This document shows positions 1-6,691 of a stretch of 45,107 nt of DNA, in pieces. The position numbers and the translations under genes are program-made. Source of the stretch: a virus; the IMG/VR virus record IMGVR_UViG_3300033144_008002, positions 1-45,107 of that record. One strand, written 5' to 3'. Below the pieces are notes generated by a model, which was not told the origin of the DNA, made no database searches, and saw nothing but the letters and a program-made list of their open reading frames with translations. Position 1 is the stretch's first letter; each line of letters starts with the position of its first letter.

Positions 1-111
1 GCCGCAGTCTGATACGTTATTCCTCGCCCACCATACGGCGAAGGGAAAGCAAATTATCGCTCCCACCAACATACAGAATACTATCAGGAAGATACGCCAG
101 CCAATGCTCAT
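1..111 (-). CDS. Small membrane protein, 3' end outside window
   Basis: The reading frame starts at 111 and runs off the left edge, giving 37 codons. It opens with MSIGWRIFLIVFCMLVGA, a clear single membrane segment followed by a positively charged patch. Its start codon overlaps the stop of the next upstream gene as ATGA, the usual joint in this block, which supports a real gene. Function is not recognisable; a small inner-membrane phage protein is all that can be said. Confidence 0.6.
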   Translation of the reverse strand, partial: MSIGWRIFLIVFCMLVGAIICFPFAVWWARNNVSDCG

Positions 112-281
112 TTCAGCACCTCCCGCACCGCTTTGAGGCAGTCGTTCCAACTCGCATTTTTCTTCTTCGGCAAGAGCCGTCGCAGATGTTTCAGGGTGTG
201 TGTTATATTTGGCGTTGTCTTTTGGTCAACGTCATATCGTAGTAACATCTCAAACAAAATATCCCTCGCTGTCTTATCCAT
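108..281 (-). CDS. Small hypothetical protein, paralogue of the gene at 9134-9361
   Basis: A 57-residue protein beginning MDKTARDILFEML. The open frame continues upstream to a GTG at 302, but a GGAGG site sits six bases before the ATG at 281, so that start is chosen. The C-terminus (LPKKKN, then WNDCLK, VR and VLK) is shared with the protein at 9134-9361, and both begin with a TARD motif, so the two are paralogues about 9 kb apart. No known domain; function unknown. Confidence 0.65.
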   Translation of the reverse strand: MDKTARDILFEMLLRYDVDQKTTPNITHTLKHLRRLLPKKKNASWNDCLKAVREVLK

Positions 282-298
282 TACTTGCCTCCATTTTA

Positions 299-550
299 TC
301 ACATTGTCTTGGAATATCCCTGCTCGTGAATTGTATCTAATATCTTCACAATATCATCGCCAGATAAATTCATAGTTCTATTACACTCACTGCACCATAT
401 TTCTAAACCCTCTATGGCACCGCTAAGTTCTTCATCATCAATAACAATATTCTTTCCAAGCTTCCGCAATCTTTCCTCTTTTGCGCAAGCTGGACAGGAA
501 GCCCCTTCTATATCTCTAAATCCATTACTACCACAAATGTGTTCACTCAT
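299..550 (-). CDS. Small Cys-rich protein, likely zinc-binding
   Basis: An 83-residue protein with Cys pairs CPAC (about residues 19-22) and CSEC (about 53-56), spaced as in a small zinc ribbon. The start at 550 is preceded by GGAGGTGAGTT, an excellent ribosome site. A structured RNA candidate lies just upstream (574-650). No catalytic motif is visible; a nucleic-acid or protein-binding zinc protein is an inference. Confidence 0.6.
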   Translation of the reverse strand: MSEHICGSNGFRDIEGASCPACAKEERLRKLGKNIVIDDEELSGAIEGLEIWCSECNRTMNLSGDDIVKILDTIHEQGYSKTM

Positions 551-573
551 AACTCACCTCCATTACTTACATT

Positions 574-650
574 GCGGGGCGGCTGTTCTGATTTGCCAAC
601 CTAATGACGAGCCTGCATTTAACGGAAAGCATATTCCGCCACCGCCCCAC
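574..650 (-). ncRNA. tRNA-sized structured RNA element, family A
   Basis: This gap between genes is closed by a 7-bp stem, GGGGCGG (648-642) with CCGCCCC (82-76 of the 500s), extendable by two pairs including one G-U. The body is of tRNA length, and TG plus GCGGAA follow the 5' stem as in class II tRNAs, but no proper T-loop or anticodon arm forms. The opening GGGGCGGTGGCGGAA is shared with the element ending at 12442. It may be a decayed tRNA or a small structured RNA. Confidence 0.4.
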
Positions 651-654
651 ATCA

Positions 655-849
655 TTATTTCTTACCCTTTTTTGCCTCTATATATTTTGCGGATTTATCC
701 TCCATAATAGCCACTGCTAAAATAAGCCCGTTAGCCATTCCGCGCATATATTCGCTCTGGTCAAAATTACCTTTTGAACATTGAATTTTCTTTACTTCTT
801 CAAGCTCGTTAATTCTACCGTCAATTTCCTTTCTGTCAATCTTTTTCAT
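655..849 (-). CDS. Hypothetical phage protein
   Basis: A 64-residue protein beginning MKKIDRKEIDGR. The frame could start at a TTG at 855, but GAGGAGG stands seven bases before the ATG at 849. The N-terminal half is charged and helical, followed by YMRGMANGLILAVAIME, a pattern common in small phage proteins of unknown role. It lies directly downstream of the gene at 852-1055. Confidence 0.6.
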   Translation of the reverse strand: MKKIDRKEIDGRINELEEVKKIQCSKGNFDQSEYMRGMANGLILAVAIMEDKSAKYIEAKKGKK

Positions 850-851
850 AA

Positions 852-1055
852 TCAATCCTCCTCAAAAATTCGCCGATACCCACATCCACAATACTCGCCC
901 GTTATCTTTTTTACTAAGACGCCCTCGTAGTATTCCCACTCCCATTCGTCGCACAAATCTTGTCCGCACTCCGGGCAACAATTTTCTGTATCTTTCTCAC
1001 CATAGAAATCCCCGACAACTCCAAAGCGTTCGGTATTCAGCGATGTTATATTCAT
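852..1055 (-). CDS. Small zinc-ribbon protein
   Basis: A 67-residue acidic protein with CCPECGQDLC near residue 27 and YCGCGYRR near residue 56, two Cys knuckles of a zinc ribbon. It overlaps its upstream neighbour by ATGA. Function unknown; the zinc ribbon is read from the motif only. Confidence 0.6.
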   Translation of the reverse strand: MNITSLNTERFGVVGDFYGEKDTENCCPECGQDLCDEWEWEYYEGVLVKKITGEYCGCGYRRIFEED

Positions 1056-1267
1056 TGCTTTGCCTCCGCTTTCAGGCGGACTATCTCTGCGTCCTTCTCC
1101 GCAAGCTGTTTCTTGAGGTCGGCGATTTCTTCTAATTCATCAGCCCACTTTTTAATATCGTCACATAGGCTGTCCATACTTCCCCATCCAATATTGTCGG
1201 CTAAACTCTTGACATTATTTTCCAACAATTCCCAAAGTTCTATTTTCCATCGTGGCACATCGCTCAT
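1052..1267 (-). CDS. Small coiled-coil protein
   Basis: A 71-residue protein whose C-terminal third (ELEEIADLKKQLAEKDAEIVRLKAE) is a heptad coiled coil, while the N-terminal part is Trp-rich. It lies 9 bp after the sigma factor gene and is probably co-transcribed with it. No family recognised. Confidence 0.6.
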   Translation of the reverse strand: MSDVPRWKIELWELLENNVKSLADNIGWGSMDSLCDDIKKWADELEEIADLKKQLAEKDAEIVRLKAEAKQ

Positions 1268-1276
1268 CTTCCCCCC

Positions 1277-2032
1277 TTATACAATCTCAAAAGCCTTTAA
1301 ATATCTACGCATTTTTTTGAGCCCCCTTTTCATAATAAAACCTACCCTTTGCTTAGACACGCCCATCTCGGCCCCTATTTCAACAATGTTCATTGGCGGT
1401 TCGCCGCCAAGACCAAAATATTTATGTATTATATCGTATTCCTTCGGCTTTAAAACGGACAGCGCCTTGGCAAGTTGTTTATGCGAAATAGCCTTATCGG
1501 TCTCATCTTCTGCGCTAACATCGTTAAAAATAGTTTCGGCAACTAAAACCCCATTCGGCCTTCTACTCTCAAAGCTAATCACATGAAAGCAATCAGAGTG
1601 CATATATTTTTCTAAAAACGCCTTTGTCTTACGACTTAACTGCATATCATTTATAATTTCAGATTGTGTTTTGTCGCATTCGTGTGTTTCTTTTTTTCGT
1701 AAGGAGCACACTGCGCTTTGCTTACCGTGGGGCAGTCTAATTAGCGGCATGTGTGCCTCTCGTGAAATGTTGCTTTGCATAGTGTAAAAGACGAATGTCG
1801 AAAAACTGTTTCTGCGAGATTCATCGAATAATTTTATTCCACACATAAAACCCAAAAACCCAGCCGACTTCAAATCGTCCAAAGAAATGCCATCAATATG
1901 ACGACACTTCGACGCTACCCAAAAAGCCATCCTTCTATATTTTTTCCACAGATAGAGTGTCGCATCTTCGTCGCCATTCTTTGCCTTTCTGATAGCAGAT
2001 AGCTCTTTTTTACTTATTTTTTTCCTTCTCAC
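1277..2032 (-). CDS. RNA polymerase sigma factor, sigma-70 family
   Basis: A 251-residue sigma factor. Region 2 is seen around residues 15-95: a segment DDLKSAGFLGF, then KLFDESRRNSFSTFVFYTMQSNISRE, the -10 recognition and melting helix. Region 4 is seen around residues 190-245: LKPKEYDIIHKYFGLGG, then the helix-turn-helix IVEIGAEMGVSKQRVGFIMKRGLKKM. It starts with GTG at 2032 behind a GGGGG site. The gene has its own promoter (2071-2098). It probably redirects host RNA polymerase to a phage gene class; which promoters it reads is not shown here. Confidence 0.92.
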   Translation of the reverse strand: MRRKKISKKELSAIRKAKNGDEDATLYLWKKYRRMAFWVASKCRHIDGISLDDLKSAGFLGFMCGIKLFDESRRNSFSTFVFYTMQSNISREAHMPLIRLPHGKQSAVCSLRKKETHECDKTQSEIINDMQLSRKTKAFLEKYMHSDCFHVISFESRRPNGVLVAETIFNDVSAEDETDKAISHKQLAKALSVLKPKEYDIIHKYFGLGGEPPMNIVEIGAEMGVSKQRVGFIMKRGLKKMRRYLKAFEIV

Positions 2033-2070
2033 GAATCCCCCTTTGAAATTTTATTAATGAGGCATACTTT

Positions 2071-2098
2071 ATTATATGTCAATCATTAAAAAAGTCAA
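2071..2098 (-). promoter_or_regulatory. Sigma-70-type promoter for the sigma factor gene
   Basis: On the minus strand TTGACT (2098-2093) and TATAAT (2076-2071) are separated by 16 bp. The -35 box contains the stop codon of the upstream gene. Sequence and spacing are almost the same as the promoters at 32381 and 34519 and close to the one at 30904. Confidence 0.8.
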
Positions 2099-2508
2099 CC
2101 CTTTATAACGCCAAGCGGCATCAGTTCAATTGAACCTCCTGTGATAAATTTCTTTACCATGCCCCTATTCCTGTTCGGACAATAGGTAATCCATCGTTTT
2201 ATTTTTCCAAACTCTTTATCTCCGACAATCTCTCCCCATTTTATTAACAGCCCCCAAATTTTATTCCTATATTGTGTACCGCTATTCCAATTCAGTTTTT
2301 CAAAATAGCAGTTATTACTTGTTAAATTATGAAATAGATTTTCCAATTTCTCAATATATTTTTCCTTTGGCACGCCGTGTTTGTGCTCGCATTTTTCGCA
2401 AATCAGCCTTGAGTTTGCGCCCATTAAATACAGCGGAACATCGCGCGGGTCGAAATCAAGGAACGTAAATCTTTTGCCGCATTTTTTACATGTTAATCTC
2501 TTATTCAT
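2095..2508 (-). CDS. Hypothetical protein with N-terminal zinc finger
   Basis: A 137-residue protein. Residues 7-42 hold CKKCGKRF and CEKCEHKHG, a zinc-ribbon pair; the rest is basic with many aromatic residues and no recognised motif. It starts at 2508 behind GGAGG and overlaps the previous small gene by ATGA. A nucleic-acid-binding role is plausible but not shown. Confidence 0.65.
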   Translation of the reverse strand: MNKRLTCKKCGKRFTFLDFDPRDVPLYLMGANSRLICEKCEHKHGVPKEKYIEKLENLFHNLTSNNCYFEKLNWNSGTQYRNKIWGLLIKWGEIVGDKEFGKIKRWITYCPNRNRGMVKKFITGGSIELMPLGVIKG

Positions 2509-2651
2509 TTTTTTCCTCCATTGAATAGGTCTTTCAGAAAGTCAGGCATATCAACAGGACATGCCTTTTTGCAATCTGCACATACGCCGTTTTTCAACGG
2601 CTTTACCCTTCCGCACCGTTCGCATTTTCCAAAAGTGTAGTAGTCTTTCAT
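2505..2651 (-). CDS. 48-residue zinc-ribbon protein
   Basis: A short gene missed by length cut-offs. It begins MKDYYTFGKCERCGRVKPL and has a second knuckle CADCKKAC, so four or more Cys could bind one zinc. The start has a GGAGG site and overlaps the stop of the RuvB-like gene (ATGA); its own stop overlaps the next start. Such compact zinc ribbons often bind nucleic acid or partner proteins; the function here is unknown. Confidence 0.7.
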   Translation of the reverse strand: MKDYYTFGKCERCGRVKPLKNGVCADCKKACPVDMPDFLKDLFNGGKK

Positions 2652-3655
2652 TTTTCCTCCACGGTTAATTTTTCTAAATATTTCTGCCCACCTGCCGAAA
2701 GTTCTCTTCCGCCACGAGTATAGCTTATTAGTCCATACTTTAGCAACAGGGGTTCGTAGAAATTATTTATAGATTTTCTGTCAATCTGTGTAATTTTCTC
2801 TAGTGCGGCAAGTCCGATTTTTTGCCCAACAAGGGCATACAAAATCTTTCTCATATTTTTGTCAAACCCAAGCCTGTCTATTTCCGCTAAATCAAAATAC
2901 TCATTTAGTTCTGCAACAGTTCCGCGAGAATCATTTCCGATACTGTAATACATAAAGTTTTTCAAAAGCGACTTTGCTATTCGTGGGATAAGAAAGCTTC
3001 TTGCCACAATCATATCTAATCCCCTGTTTGATATTTTAAGCTTACACTTTTTCTTATAATTAGACAAAATCGCTTTAATATCTTCCGCTGTATAGTCATC
3101 AAGTGTTATCTGAAATTGAAACCTGTCCATAAACGGCTTTAGCAGATAGCCCTTCTGTGTCGTTAGTCCCAAGATACTAAACGGCTTTGTCATTGTTGTT
3201 TTCCCGCCGACATCCATTGTCTTGTTGAATTGCTCCATCGGCAAATAAAACACCTCTGCCACGTTTGGCTTTAATCTGTGTATTTCATCTATAAGTATTA
3301 TTGCATTTTTAGCATTAAAAGCCGACTCTAAAATATTCCTTGCTTTTATTACAGAGTCCAGTGAACTGCCGACAGTCCAGAAACCGCTTCTTTTTGCCCT
3401 GTTGATAATAAGCTTTGCCAAGGTTGTCTTCCCAAACCCCGCTATTCTTGATTCTATAAGGGTGTGAGGCAATGGCTTATCTAATATTTCGCACGCCCTA
3501 ATCGTGCTTTCAAGCAATTTCTTTGATTTCCCCTGCCCTATATACTCTTTGAAATTCTTTGGCTCTTCCTTTGACATTTTGAAATCACCGGCCTCTGATT
3601 TGTCTGGCGTAGCAACTTCGTCAAATAGCTTTTGTAGCATTTCTTTTGCGTCCAT
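2648..3655 (-). CDS. ruvB-like: RuvB-like AAA+ Holliday-junction branch-migration ATPase
   Basis: A 335-residue protein with the RuvB layout. Walker A is RIAGFGKTTLA (residues 70-80), Walker B IILIDE (119-124), sensor 1 LGLTT near 162 and an Arg-finger-like DRF near 177. The C-terminus, YEPLLLKYGLISYTRGGRELS, is the RuvB winged helix. The first Gly of the usual GPPGLGKT loop is Arg here. The start at 3655 follows GGAGGG by seven bases; the frame is open 15 bases further up. It follows and overlaps a tyrosine recombinase. No RuvA or RuvC is seen nearby. Confidence 0.88.
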   Translation of the reverse strand: MDAKEMLQKLFDEVATPDKSEAGDFKMSKEEPKNFKEYIGQGKSKKLLESTIRACEILDKPLPHTLIESRIAGFGKTTLAKLIINRAKRSGFWTVGSSLDSVIKARNILESAFNAKNAIILIDEIHRLKPNVAEVFYLPMEQFNKTMDVGGKTTMTKPFSILGLTTQKGYLLKPFMDRFQFQITLDDYTAEDIKAILSNYKKKCKLKISNRGLDMIVARSFLIPRIAKSLLKNFMYYSIGNDSRGTVAELNEYFDLAEIDRLGFDKNMRKILYALVGQKIGLAALEKITQIDRKSINNFYEPLLLKYGLISYTRGGRELSAGGQKYLEKLTVEEK

Positions 3656-4445
3656 CTTTTTTCCCTCCATTTATTCTATAAAACTCTTCCGCAATCCTAT
3701 CTTGGTTTAACGCTGCATATATCTGCGTTGTTGCTATACTCGAATGTCCTAACAGCTTTGACAACACATATATATCCATTTTATTATTTATCATATTGGT
3801 AGCGAAATAATGCCGAAATGAATGCGGCGTTACTCTCTTTCCCAAAACTCTTTTCCCGAGATTTCTTATAATCCTTTGATTGTGAGTCGTCGTATAATTA
3901 AAAAGCCTGCTGCTTTCTTCTATCCCCAACCTGCTTATTATAGCATCAAACTTTTTCTTGAGTTTTTTTGGATAATAGACTACTCGCGACTTGTCACCCT
4001 TGCCCTTTATTATAAAGCTTGTTTTTCTTAAATCGCATGGCCTCAAATTTATTGCCTCGCTTATCCTCAGCCCGATACTTGACAAAATTAATATCAATAT
4101 CTTCGTCCTGTCGTCCGATGAGCGCAACAAGCCAATAACATCTTTTGTCGATAGGCGCTCTCTTATATAATTTGACTTCTTTATACTAAACTCCTCTATT
4201 GGTATTCTATGATACTTGAAAAAGGACTTAACGCAACTATAATGACGTATTATAGTATTGTTTGTCACATTGCGCTTCCGCAAGAACCCCAAGAAATTAA
4301 CTAAATTCCTTGCGTGCCACTGAATGTTTTTTCCTTTTCCAAACTGTCTCATCAAATCCAATGTCGAGAGGTAGCTCTCTATTGTATTTTTGCTTTTCCC
4401 TTCGACCTCTAATTTATTTATGAATGCTTTGATTTTTTCATCCAT
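3621..4445 (-). CDS. Tyrosine recombinase, XerC/XerD type
   Basis: A 274-residue phage-integrase-family recombinase. The N-terminal SAM-like core-binding domain spans about 1-90. The catalytic domain carries Arg127 (GLRISEAINL), Lys152 (GKGDKSR), His208 and Arg211 (HSFRHYFATN), His234 (LLGHSS) and the nucleophile Tyr243 (TQIYAAL), so all six active-site residues are present. It could integrate a prophage or resolve genome multimers. No attachment site was recognised next to it, so integration is only one option. Confidence 0.92.
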   Translation of the reverse strand: MDEKIKAFINKLEVEGKSKNTIESYLSTLDLMRQFGKGKNIQWHARNLVNFLGFLRKRNVTNNTIIRHYSCVKSFFKYHRIPIEEFSIKKSNYIRERLSTKDVIGLLRSSDDRTKILILILSSIGLRISEAINLRPCDLRKTSFIIKGKGDKSRVVYYPKKLKKKFDAIISRLGIEESSRLFNYTTTHNQRIIRNLGKRVLGKRVTPHSFRHYFATNMINNKMDIYVLSKLLGHSSIATTQIYAALNQDRIAEEFYRINGGKKDGRKRNATKAI

Positions 4446-4988
4446 TTACTTCCCCTTTATTCTATTATACAACCTTAGTATTTCCTGTATATTTATAGGC
4501 TTAAATCCCCACTGGTCAACGCCTACATTAATGACAGGTATTGTTGTATGCCCCGCTGTTTCAATTGTTATATATTTCCACTTTTCGTGGACATGCCCTG
4601 CAAGAACAATATCGCAAGGCGGTATGTCCCCTTCGTGATATGGCGGAATGTGCGTCATGTAGATAGTCTTGCCTGCCATTTTAATAATCGCTGAATGCAG
4701 AGCACGCTTCAAGCCATTTTTTGAGTCGTGATTTCCCTTAATGAAAACTATCTTCCCATTAAACCATTTTTCCCAAGTTAGCATTTTAACTTTTTGTCCA
4801 TTACCAGTGTTTCCGCAAGCCCTGAAACAAAAGTCTCCTAAATGATAAACCGTATCATTGCGCCCAACTCTTTCGTTGTGGTTTCTAATGATTGCTTCAT
4901 TCATTTTATCCACATTGGCAAAAGGCCTCTTACAATAACGCAAAATATTACTGTGCCCGAGGTGATAGTCGGCACTAAACCATATCAT
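4446..4988 (-). CDS. Calcineurin-like metallophosphoesterase
   Basis: A 180-residue protein of the small phage and bacterial metallophosphoesterase type. It has the ordered metal-binding motifs DYHLGH near residue 7, HLGDF near 49, GNHD near 90, then THIPP and GHVH near 130-135. These bind two metals in phosphodiesterases of this fold. The substrate cannot be read from sequence. It lies head to tail between the recombinase and the gene at 4985. Confidence 0.9.
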   Translation of the reverse strand: MIWFSADYHLGHSNILRYCKRPFANVDKMNEAIIRNHNERVGRNDTVYHLGDFCFRACGNTGNGQKVKMLTWEKWFNGKIVFIKGNHDSKNGLKRALHSAIIKMAGKTIYMTHIPPYHEGDIPPCDIVLAGHVHEKWKYITIETAGHTTIPVINVGVDQWGFKPINIQEILRLYNRIKGK

Positions 4989-5662
4989 ATTTTTTTCCTC
5001 CTTTCTTTTTGTCTTTCAAGATTTCTATTCCTATAGCATAATACTATTTTAGGTCGAAGGCTATCTGGGTCAGTATTCCATACTCTTCTTCCCGTCCATT
5101 TATCGGTTCCTTTGCCTGCGACTCGTTTACATGTGTACCCGATAGTTTCCCCTACTTTTTCCCACCCTGCCCTCAAATAAAGTTCTCCCGTTCTAGGTTT
5201 TTCAACCAATGTCTCAAACCCGTAACAAACATCACCGTATTTGCCTTCCCAATCCAAAGAAACTTTTGAAACAAACAACTTAACAACGGTCGATGTAAAA
5301 TTTCTAAATGGATATTTTTCATGAACAGGGGACACATTAAAAAAGATGTTATTTATAACATTGTTGAGTTCGGCTACGGTTATCCCTAAATATTCGTTTC
5401 TATTTGGTAGAAATCTTGTCGCGGAACCGCCAACAATATGCCCATAATAATCGCCATCATGGATTATGGCATAACAAATATTTCTACCGACAAAACCTTT
5501 GGGCTTCGAATAGTGATTTTTCATTCGAAGCAAAAGGCGTTTATCGGTTCGCTTTGTAATCACAAACTCCATCTTTTGCGCCTTATCAATGCTATTGATA
5601 TGTAACCATTTGCAATTTTTACAATACACTTTTTTCTTTCCACAATATACCCCCTTACCCAA
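4985..5662 (-). CDS. DruA/DUF4338-like or Mom-like protein
   Basis: A 225-residue protein. The core (about residues 45-190) has GGSATRFLPNRNEYLG, then LNNVINNIFF, a VSLDWEGKYG segment, FETLVE, and YLRAGWEKVGETIGYT. This order of an N-N-x-x-F segment, a DW-x-x-x-YG segment, an ET-F/L-V segment and a W-x-x-VG-x-T-x-G segment resembles DUF4338 proteins such as DruA of the Druantia system and related acyltransferase-fold proteins. The N-terminus adds a CKNC pair. The chosen TTG start at 5662 is uncertain; a later start is possible. The family call is from pattern memory only. Confidence 0.5.
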   Translation of the reverse strand: MGKGVYCGKKKVYCKNCKWLHINSIDKAQKMEFVITKRTDKRLLLRMKNHYSKPKGFVGRNICYAIIHDGDYYGHIVGGSATRFLPNRNEYLGITVAELNNVINNIFFNVSPVHEKYPFRNFTSTVVKLFVSKVSLDWEGKYGDVCYGFETLVEKPRTGELYLRAGWEKVGETIGYTCKRVAGKGTDKWTGRRVWNTDPDSLRPKIVLCYRNRNLERQKERRKKI

Positions 5663-5894
5663 GTATCTCTCGCTCTACAGAACGTTGCAATAATTTCTTT
5701 AGCCGTGCGTTTTCTTTCTTAAGTTCTCTCATTAATTTCCATGTTGGTCTTTTCACGCCAGTATTCATAACGTAATCAGCCACTGCCTTTTTTAATCTAT
5801 CGTTCTCTTCTGTAAGTTTCATAACCTTCAGAACAAGATTATCGGCACGAAGCATTTCACACCGCACAACCTCTTTCAAGTCTTCGCTGTCCAT
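5655..5894 (-). CDS. Small coiled-coil protein
   Basis: A 79-residue protein with two coiled-coil segments (VMKLTEENDRLKKAV and MRELKKENARLKKLLQ) separated by a short loop. It overlaps its neighbours at both ends. Probably an oligomerising phage accessory protein; no family recognised. Confidence 0.6.
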   Translation of the reverse strand: MDSEDLKEVVRCEMLRADNLVLKVMKLTEENDRLKKAVADYVMNTGVKRPTWKLMRELKKENARLKKLLQRSVEREILG

Positions 5895-6094
5895 TATCTC
5901 TCCTTTGCGGACATATTTCGTCGCGCCTCACAGACCATCTTCGTTCTGGTTTGCATATCAACAAGCTCATTGTCTTGGCGTTTCTTGAGAGAAACCCACT
6001 TGATGATTGCTTGCGCCGCATCATTGGCATGAACACCGCACAACATTAAAATCTTTCTAAGCCTATTTATATTGAATAGCTTCAGCTTACTCAT
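5894..6094 (-). CDS. Small basic hypothetical protein
   Basis: A 66-residue protein starting MSKLKLFNINRLRK. GGGAG stands five bases before the ATG at 6094, so this is preferred over an upstream GTG. It is rich in Lys and Arg with one Cys. No family recognised. Confidence 0.5.
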   Translation of the reverse strand: MSKLKLFNINRLRKILMLCGVHANDAAQAIIKWVSLKKRQDNELVDMQTRTKMVCEARRNMSAKER

Positions 6095-6296
6095 CTTCAC
6101 TCCCTTTTTCCATTAAACTTACAGTGCAAAATTCAGAAACATAGTGTATTTGACCAGATGCAGCGTCTTTAAAAATCCAATCGTCACCGGCTGCGCAGGG
6201 AATATACAATACAACTGCCCTATGGCATAAAGTCGTTTGTGCTTGATTAAAATTTACACATACAATATCTCCGATTTCTATTCTTTCATTGTTCAT
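6087..6296 (-). CDS. Small SH3-like hypothetical protein
   Basis: A 69-residue protein: MNNERIEIGDIVCVNF followed by alternating hydrophobic strands and VSEFCTVSL. The IGDIV opening and strand-rich pattern recall small SH3 or KOW-like barrels frequent in this phage. Function unknown. Confidence 0.5.
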   Translation of the reverse strand: MNNERIEIGDIVCVNFNQAQTTLCHRAVVLYIPCAAGDDWIFKDAASGQIHYVSEFCTVSLMEKGSEDE

Positions 6297-6310
6297 CTAT
6301 TCCTCCCACA

Positions 6311-6691
6311 CTATTTGTTTTTGTCAACTTTCCTCATATCGTTTATCCACTCGTCTAATTTCAAGTTCAGTATCTCCATAGACTTATTTGGCACTGCCTT
6401 TACATTCTCGTTATTCGCAATCTTCGGCAATAGATAAATCGCCGCCATCTCTTTTGATGTTGGTACAAACAATGCTATTGAACCAAAGAAAATCAAAAAC
6501 GGTATAACAATTTTCATAGCGCGAAGAGATATATCCCTCGCTTCTTCCTCGTCTTTACGGCTGGCATCTTTAAATATAACATAACCTGCTATCGCAAATA
6601 ATGAGATAGCACCAGAAAGCAAAGACAACACGTGACACATTCTTATAATGCCGTCCAATCTCGTCAACCAATAAATCATACTACTTGTCAT
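6311..6691 (-). CDS. Membrane protein with two transmembrane helices
   Basis: A 126-residue protein from ATG 6691 (GGAGG four bases before it; the frame is open further up). Two hydrophobic helices are clear: VLSLLSGAISLFAIAGYVIF and a second around IVIPFLIFFGSIALFV, with a charged loop between them. The C-terminal tail is charged. Holin-like size and topology are possible, but there is no lysis neighbour to support that. Confidence 0.65.
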   Translation of the reverse strand: MTSSMIYWLTRLDGIIRMCHVLSLLSGAISLFAIAGYVIFKDASRKDEEEARDISLRAMKIVIPFLIFFGSIALFVPTSKEMAAIYLLPKIANNENVKAVPNKSMEILNLKLDEWINDMRKVDKNK

